A DNA stretch of 43,121 bases from positions 1-43,121 of the forward strand of contig CAIYQA010000314.1 of assembly GCA_903928175.1 (NCBI GenBank). The letters run 5' to 3'. The DNA is from an uncultured Spartobacteria bacterium (GTDB lineage Bacteria > Verrucomicrobiota > Verrucomicrobiia > Chthoniobacterales > Chthoniobacteraceae). Below the pieces are notes generated by a model that saw nothing but the letters and a program-made list of their open reading frames with translations, had not been told where the DNA came from and made no database searches. Made by a program: the position numbers and the translations under genes. Positions 39,525 through 43,121 of the stretch are shown here, piece by piece; position 1 is the first letter of the stretch, and every line of letters starts with the position of its first letter.

Positions 39525-42011
39525 TCAGTTCATCCCATCGCGCCGTTTGATCAGCGCGACCTTCACGACTTCGTTGACGACAAGGCACGAAACCATCGCA
39601 TAGGCAAAAATCGCGAGCGTCTGCCACCAGGGCAGTGGGATGAACCCCGGGAGCCCCACGAATGTCAGGACGGTGCCCACAAGCGTTTCCGCGATGACCG
39701 CCGCCGCTACAGCCTTGCTGGGCAGCGTTGCCCAAAACCAGCGGCGCTCCCGCGCGGACACGATGGAGAACGCGGCGAAGTAGAGCAGTGTCAGGAAACT
39801 GAATGTATAGAGGGCATTATCGCTCGTCGCCAATCCGCAACACGACCAGCCAACCCACAAGGCAAAGAGAGCTTCCGCGACCATTAAAGCGCCCAGCAAC
39901 ACGGAGATCATGATGAGGCGCCCAATGTTCCAAGTCTCCGGTTTCTTGGAAGGGCGAACATTGTCAGTGGCCAAGGATATCTTTGCAAAGTCTGTTATGA
40001 AGACCAGCAGCAGCATCGCAAAGACGGATATTACGAACTTGCCGGTCACCACGAACGCGATGGCTACGAAAGCCGTTTTCAGGATCGTTCGGCTGATCTT
40101 GTTAATGATGTAGGTCAGGATGCGCTGGTAGATCGTCCGCCCCTGCTCCACCAACGCCACGATGTTCGTCAACCCCGGTTCCGTTAGGACGACGCTCGCG
40201 GCCCCTTTGGCCACGTCGGTTGCGGTGCTGACAGCAATGCCCACTTCAGCCTGGCGGAGCGCGGGTGCATCGTTGACGCCGTCGCCCGTCATTCCAGTCA
40301 CATGCCCCGCAGCCTGCAGATGCTTTACGACGATGTATTTGTCCTCTGGAAACACCTCTGCGAAACCATCGGCACCCGCCAAAAAATCAACCGTCTTGTT
40401 GTCGGCCCGCGCGCTCGCGGCCTTCAACTCCGCCATGGGCCGGATGTTGGGCAACCCGACTCCGCGCGCCATTTCACTGGCGATTGCCATCGCGTCGCCG
40501 GTGAGCATCTTCACCGAAACGCCGAGGTCGTGGAGTGCAGCAATGAGTTGTTTCGCCTCCGGTCGAGGCGGATCATATAGCGTTACCAACCCGACCAAGG
40601 CGAGCGCGCCCGTCTCAGGGCCTCGCGCTACCGCCAGTGTGCGATATCCTTTCAATGCCGATTCGCTGACCCGCGCCTCCAGAGTCTCGATGTCCGCGGG
40701 CTTGATTCCACAGGCTTTGGCAACCGTTTCCACGGCACCTTTTATTACCCGCAGCCGCTGACCGCTCTGCTCGACCACGGCTTCCGTGCGCCGATTTTTC
40801 GCATCAAACGGCGCAAAGGAGACGGGCGTAACCTTGGGAAGGTTTTCGAAGATGTGCCGCTCCTTCGCCGCTGCGAGGAATGCGAGGTCAAGCGGATCTT
40901 GGTTGGCTTCTTGCGACGCGAGTGCGCCGACAAAGAGCACTTCGGATTCAGTCACGCGCTCCAGCGGGATTACGCCGGTGACGGCCAATTGATTCATGGT
41001 AATCGTGCCCGTCTTGTCCACGCAGAGCACGTCCATTGTTGCTGCATCCTCCGCAGCACTCAGGCGGGTGACTAGCACACCGCGTTTTGCCAACTCCTTC
41101 GACCCGACGGCCATGCTGACCGTGAACATGACGGGTAGTGACATCGGTATTGCGCTCATCAGCAGAATAAGTATGAGTGGAACCATCTCGATAAGCGGCG
41201 TGCCGCGCATGCGAGACAAGACAACCACCATGCCCAGTAACGCGCCGACGACCAGTAAGAGCCAGCGGACGACCTTGGCCATCACCGCATCGATGTGATA
41301 TTTCGGACGCGCCTCCTGCACAAGTTGCGTGGTGCGGCCAAAGTAGGTCTTCGCCCCAGTCAGTATCACCACGCCGTTGCCTTCGCCCCGACGGACGACG
41401 GCCCCCGACGAAAGCACTTCGCCCGGAGCCTTTTCCGCGTCTTTCGATTCGCCGGTGAGCGCCGACTGGTCCAAGGTCAATGCGCCCGTGAGGAGTTTCA
41501 CATCCGCCGGGATAATATCGCCCGGGCGCACGCGAACGATGTCGCCGGGAACCAGTTCACGAGCGGGAATGACCTGCCAACTCGCATCGCGCAGGACGCG
41601 CGCACTGACCTGCAACCTTTGCCGAAGTGCCTCAACAACACCGGCGGCCCGGCTCTCCTGCAAAAAACTTACCACGGCGTTGATAACCAGCAACGCGCTC
41701 ACCACTACGAGATCCGAGTATTTTCCGAGCACGGCCGACAGAACCATGATCAGCTCGAGCATCAATGCCGAAATTCCCCAGAATTTCCCGAGAAATTTGA
41801 GGATTGGATGCGTTTTTATTTCCGCTACTTCGTTGTAACCGTGCTCCTTCCGGCGGACGTCCACCTCCGCGCGCGGGAGCCCAGCGGCGGGGTTGACATG
41901 GAGCGCCGCGAGTGTATCGGGAACAGACGCAGAAGCAACATCAGCGGGAATGGCGTTTACTTGCTTCGAGGATGCCCGCTCGGCTTCGGAGTTATTGGGG
42001 GTCGTTTGCAT
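39525..42011 (-). CDS. P3A-type plasma-membrane proton-efflux P-type ATPase
   Basis: 828 residues from ATG 42011, preceded by an AGAGGA site; an in-frame upstream start at 42068 is rejected. Motifs: TGES loop (LTGESKDAEK), the phosphorylation site CVDKTGTITMN (Asp near 330), MLTGDAMAIASEMA, and the hinge TGDGVNDAPALRQAEVGIAV. The segment SAIPMSLPVMFTVSMAVGSKELAKRG and the short 800-residue frame are typical of H+-ATPases of the fungal/plant PMA type also found in bacteria. It exports protons at the cost of ATP. It lies 108 nt downstream of the dodecin gene on the same strand, with a dispersed repeat between them. Confidence 0.9.
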   Translation of the reverse strand: MQTTPNNSEAERASSKQVNAIPADVASASVPDTLAALHVNPAAGLPRAEVDVRRKEHGYNEVAEIKTHPILKFLGKFWGISALMLELIMVLSAVLGKYSDLVVVSALLVINAVVSFLQESRAAGVVEALRQRLQVSARVLRDASWQVIPARELVPGDIVRVRPGDIIPADVKLLTGALTLDQSALTGESKDAEKAPGEVLSSGAVVRRGEGNGVVILTGAKTYFGRTTQLVQEARPKYHIDAVMAKVVRWLLLVVGALLGMVVVLSRMRGTPLIEMVPLILILLMSAIPMSLPVMFTVSMAVGSKELAKRGVLVTRLSAAEDAATMDVLCVDKTGTITMNQLAVTGVIPLERVTESEVLFVGALASQEANQDPLDLAFLAAAKERHIFENLPKVTPVSFAPFDAKNRRTEAVVEQSGQRLRVIKGAVETVAKACGIKPADIETLEARVSESALKGYRTLAVARGPETGALALVGLVTLYDPPRPEAKQLIAALHDLGVSVKMLTGDAMAIASEMARGVGLPNIRPMAELKAASARADNKTVDFLAGADGFAEVFPEDKYIVVKHLQAAGHVTGMTGDGVNDAPALRQAEVGIAVSTATDVAKGAASVVLTEPGLTNIVALVEQGRTIYQRILTYIINKISRTILKTAFVAIAFVVTGKFVISVFAMLLLVFITDFAKISLATDNVRPSKKPETWNIGRLIMISVLLGALMVAEALFALWVGWSCCGLATSDNALYTFSFLTLLYFAAFSIVSARERRWFWATLPSKAVAAAVIAETLVGTVLTFVGLPGFIPLPWWQTLAIFAYAMVSCLVVNEVVKVALIKRRDGMN

Positions 42012-42100
42012 GGGGACATCCTCTATCTGGCAAAGCCAAGGCCAGTAGAATAGAAAGCGAATTGTCACTGACTTATCGCCACACGGCCTCGCTTCGTGGC

Positions 42101-42116
42101 GTAGACGCGCCGCTAC
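42101..42116. repeat. short dispersed GC-rich repeat
   Basis: GTAGACGCGCCGCTAC is an imperfect palindrome (GTAG/CTAC arms, GC/GC centre) with GCCTCGCTTCGTGGC to its left. It lies between dodecin and the ATPase. It resembles the GGCGCGTCTACGCC-type repeats scattered in verrucomicrobial genomes; a transcription attenuator is the alternative. Confidence 0.4.
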
Positions 42117-42119
42117 AGT

Positions 42120-42329
42120 TCAACCTTCCACAGTGAAGCCGACTTTGATGGTCACCTGCCAATGCTCCACCTTTCCCTTGTTTATATTTCCGCGCGTTTC
42201 GACCACCTGGAACCAGCACAGGTTCTTGACTGTTTCGTGAGCGCGCTTAATGGCCTTATCAACTGCATCCTCAATGGAAGTGGTTGAGGTTCCGGTAAGT
42301 TCGATGAGTTTATAGACAGGGTCTTTCAT
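42120..42329 (-). CDS. dodecin, flavin-binding protein
   Basis: 69 residues, the usual dodecin length: [20 protein letters not shown], then [20 protein letters not shown] and a three-stranded sheet ending in [13 protein letters not shown]. The fold is a dodecamer that stores flavins and limits flavin radical damage. The key Trp/Gln of the binding site is seen in KVEHWQVT. A copy of the shared 20-bp motif lies 91 nt upstream, linking it to BON and pyruvate kinase control. Confidence 0.9.
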   Translation of the reverse strand: MKDPVYKLIELTGTSTTSIEDAVDKAIKRAHETVKNLCWFQVVETRGNINKGKVEHWQVTIKVGFTVEG

Positions 42330-42420
42330 GGCAGGTTCTGTTAGTGAGGGAATTTCATTTTGATGACACCAAGTTAATCCTCACTTTTTGAAGGAGACTA
42401 CGTGACGGGCGGCCCCTTTA

Positions 42421-42440
42421 CCATGGGGTAAAACCCTACC
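42421..42440 (-). promoter_or_regulatory. shared regulon motif, dodecin copy
   Basis: CCATGGGGTAAAACCCTACC on the plus strand, which reads GGTAGGGTTTTACCCCATGG toward dodecin. It differs from the BON and pyruvate kinase copies at only one arm base plus the centre, and has the same orientation to its gene. Confidence 0.7.
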
Positions 42441-42566
42441 ATAGATAAGGGAATTCACAGCAAACCTATAGGCGCTCAGATTAGCGATGGATGAATGGGA
42501 GGCAATCAAGGCGAACACGCGCATATCGTCGTGCGCCGCAAATTTTTACAGAGCGCGGTCGACTCT

Positions 42567-42908
42567 CTATTCCGTCGTTTTTCCGTCGAAATGCTCGTTG
42601 TCCGCCTCAGCATCAGCGCGGGTATGATGGACAACTCCGTCCCGATGATTCGGAGGTGAATAAAACGTATAGAGCTTCATGGGAACACTGCCCGTATTGA
42701 TAATGTTGTGATTCGTCCCAGCCGGGACGACCCCTGCGAAACCGGATCGAATCGGCGTCCGAACACCATCGAGAACAGCCTCACCTCCTTCCTTCGCAAC
42801 TGTTCCGGCTTGTTTCAATTGCGTGTCGGCTTCCTTAACCAGCCCGCTTCCGGGTACACCAAACACCGAAAGCAAGGTTCCAACCGCTTGAGATGTCGAT
42901 CCTCCCAA
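42567..42908 (-). pseudogene. cupin remnant joined to a foreign N-terminus
   Basis: The last 73 residues match the second half of a small cupin: GGEAVLDGV, VVPAGTNHNIINTG with the second-motif His, YSPPNHRDGVVHHTRADA and the end FDGKTTE. The first 40 residues (GGSTSQAVGTLLSVFGVPGS, then LVKEADTQLKQAGTVAKEG) are not cupin, and the first cupin motif with its metal ligands is missing. No ATG starts it; the frame opens after a stop near 42990 and has only a TTG. It looks like a deletion that joined the end of a cupin gene to the middle of another. Confidence 0.65.
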
Positions 42909-43000
42909 CGTGAGGCGCTTGGCGTAGCGGTTCAGTTTATCCGCTCTTTCGGCGGCTTCTGCCGCCCCGGTTTTAGGGCGTGATTAAAAGTGGTTTGCCT

Positions 43001-43121
43001 GAGCGCCAACGGCGCTAGCTATACCAGCCTTGGGCAACGCCCAAGGACTTACGGCGAAGAAGGAAAGAGGGCTGTAGGCCCGCACTATTGCTTTGCACGG
43101 TTGGATGGTGCGGCCCTTCAG
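43001..43121. repeat. dispersed REP-like repeat at window end
   Basis: Contains GAGCGCCAACGGCGC, the perfect hairpin CCTTGGGC-AAC-GCCCAAGG (43028-43046) and GGGCTGTAGGCCCG, in that order. I recall this ordered set of hairpins as a repeated element in verrucomicrobial and related genomes, often near RAYT-type transposases. It continues beyond the window, and no transposase is seen here. Confidence 0.5.

Noticed and set aside
41295-42053. 252-codon open frame on the plus strand opposite the P-type ATPase
   Set aside because: Antisense shadow of the TGES and N-terminal part of the ATPase; Arg/His/Asp-rich with no family signal.

Overview
The window looks like a Verrucomicrobiota chromosome segment. 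This is inferred from an exosortase-type PEP-CTERM protein, autotransporter-associated beta-strand repeats, many Mrr, PcfJ and AbiE type accessory genes, and dispersed repeats ending in a perfect CCTTGGGC/GCCCAAGG hairpin. No rRNA or single-copy marker gene is present to prove it. Two parts meet near 27 kb: an island rich in defence genes (1-27 kb) and a metabolic and envelope region (27.3-43 kb).

Island edges. The window opens with the 3' part of tRNA-Arg(ACG). A 52-nt copy of that tRNA end, with 2 mismatches, recurs at 26921-26972, so the 27 kb between looks like an element integrated in the tRNA. A different tRNA 3' half lies at 352-406. A doubled GGCATCACTT motif occurs at 129, 480 and 26765. 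On the minus strand it reads as the protein tail KSDA(K/E)VMP followed by a stop, as expected for worn integrase ends. The edge therefore seems to have been used several times.

Defence block (0.6-13.2 kb). Remains of a type I restriction-modification operon frame this block. A 49-codon reading frame joins an HsdM N-terminus to an HsdS C-terminus (603-752), and two HsdR N-terminal stubs lie at 2610 and 6483. Between and after them sit two unrecognised genes, a Gabija pair (gajA OLD/TOPRIM nuclease and gajB UvrD-type helicase) and a 752-residue nuclease with a SEC-C zinc tail. All are head to tail with overlaps of a few bases. A convergent 1397-residue NACHT-type ATPase with a C-terminal PD-(D/E)XK nuclease closes the block.

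Second accessory block (13.3-26.6 kb). One minus-strand group holds an HNH-like protein, a secreted protein and an Mrr nuclease tethered to the membrane and carrying an exported domain. Next come a membrane protein, an extra FtsA and a small beta-rich protein. Divergent from these are a WYL regulator, a tiny membrane ORF and a glycosylase-fold protein. A second minus-strand operon runs PcfJ-like protein, DnaA lacking its DNA-binding domain, a Cys-rich protein and an OGG-fold protein. The FtsA and DnaA lookalikes beside a WYL regulator are the best candidate here for an undescribed system. An AbiE toxin-antitoxin pair with a perfect 10+10 palindrome at its promoter ends the island.

Metabolic region (27.3-43.1 kb). 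A P-type ATPase fragment is followed by an NlpC/P60 peptidase coupled to a 57-residue membrane protein, and by a triple-BON protein. An apparent pyruvate-to-ethanol operon (pyruvate kinase, pyruvate decarboxylase, zinc alcohol dehydrogenase) follows, then a small secreted protein. Two DUF3494 (ice-binding type) proteins share a duplicated promoter; one is fused to an autotransporter and the other ends in PEP-CTERM. A P3A proton ATPase, dodecin and a cupin remnant complete the region. A 20-bp motif, CYATGGGGTNNAACCCTACC, lies in the same orientation upstream of the BON gene, the pyruvate kinase operon and dodecin, which suggests one stress or low-oxygen regulon.
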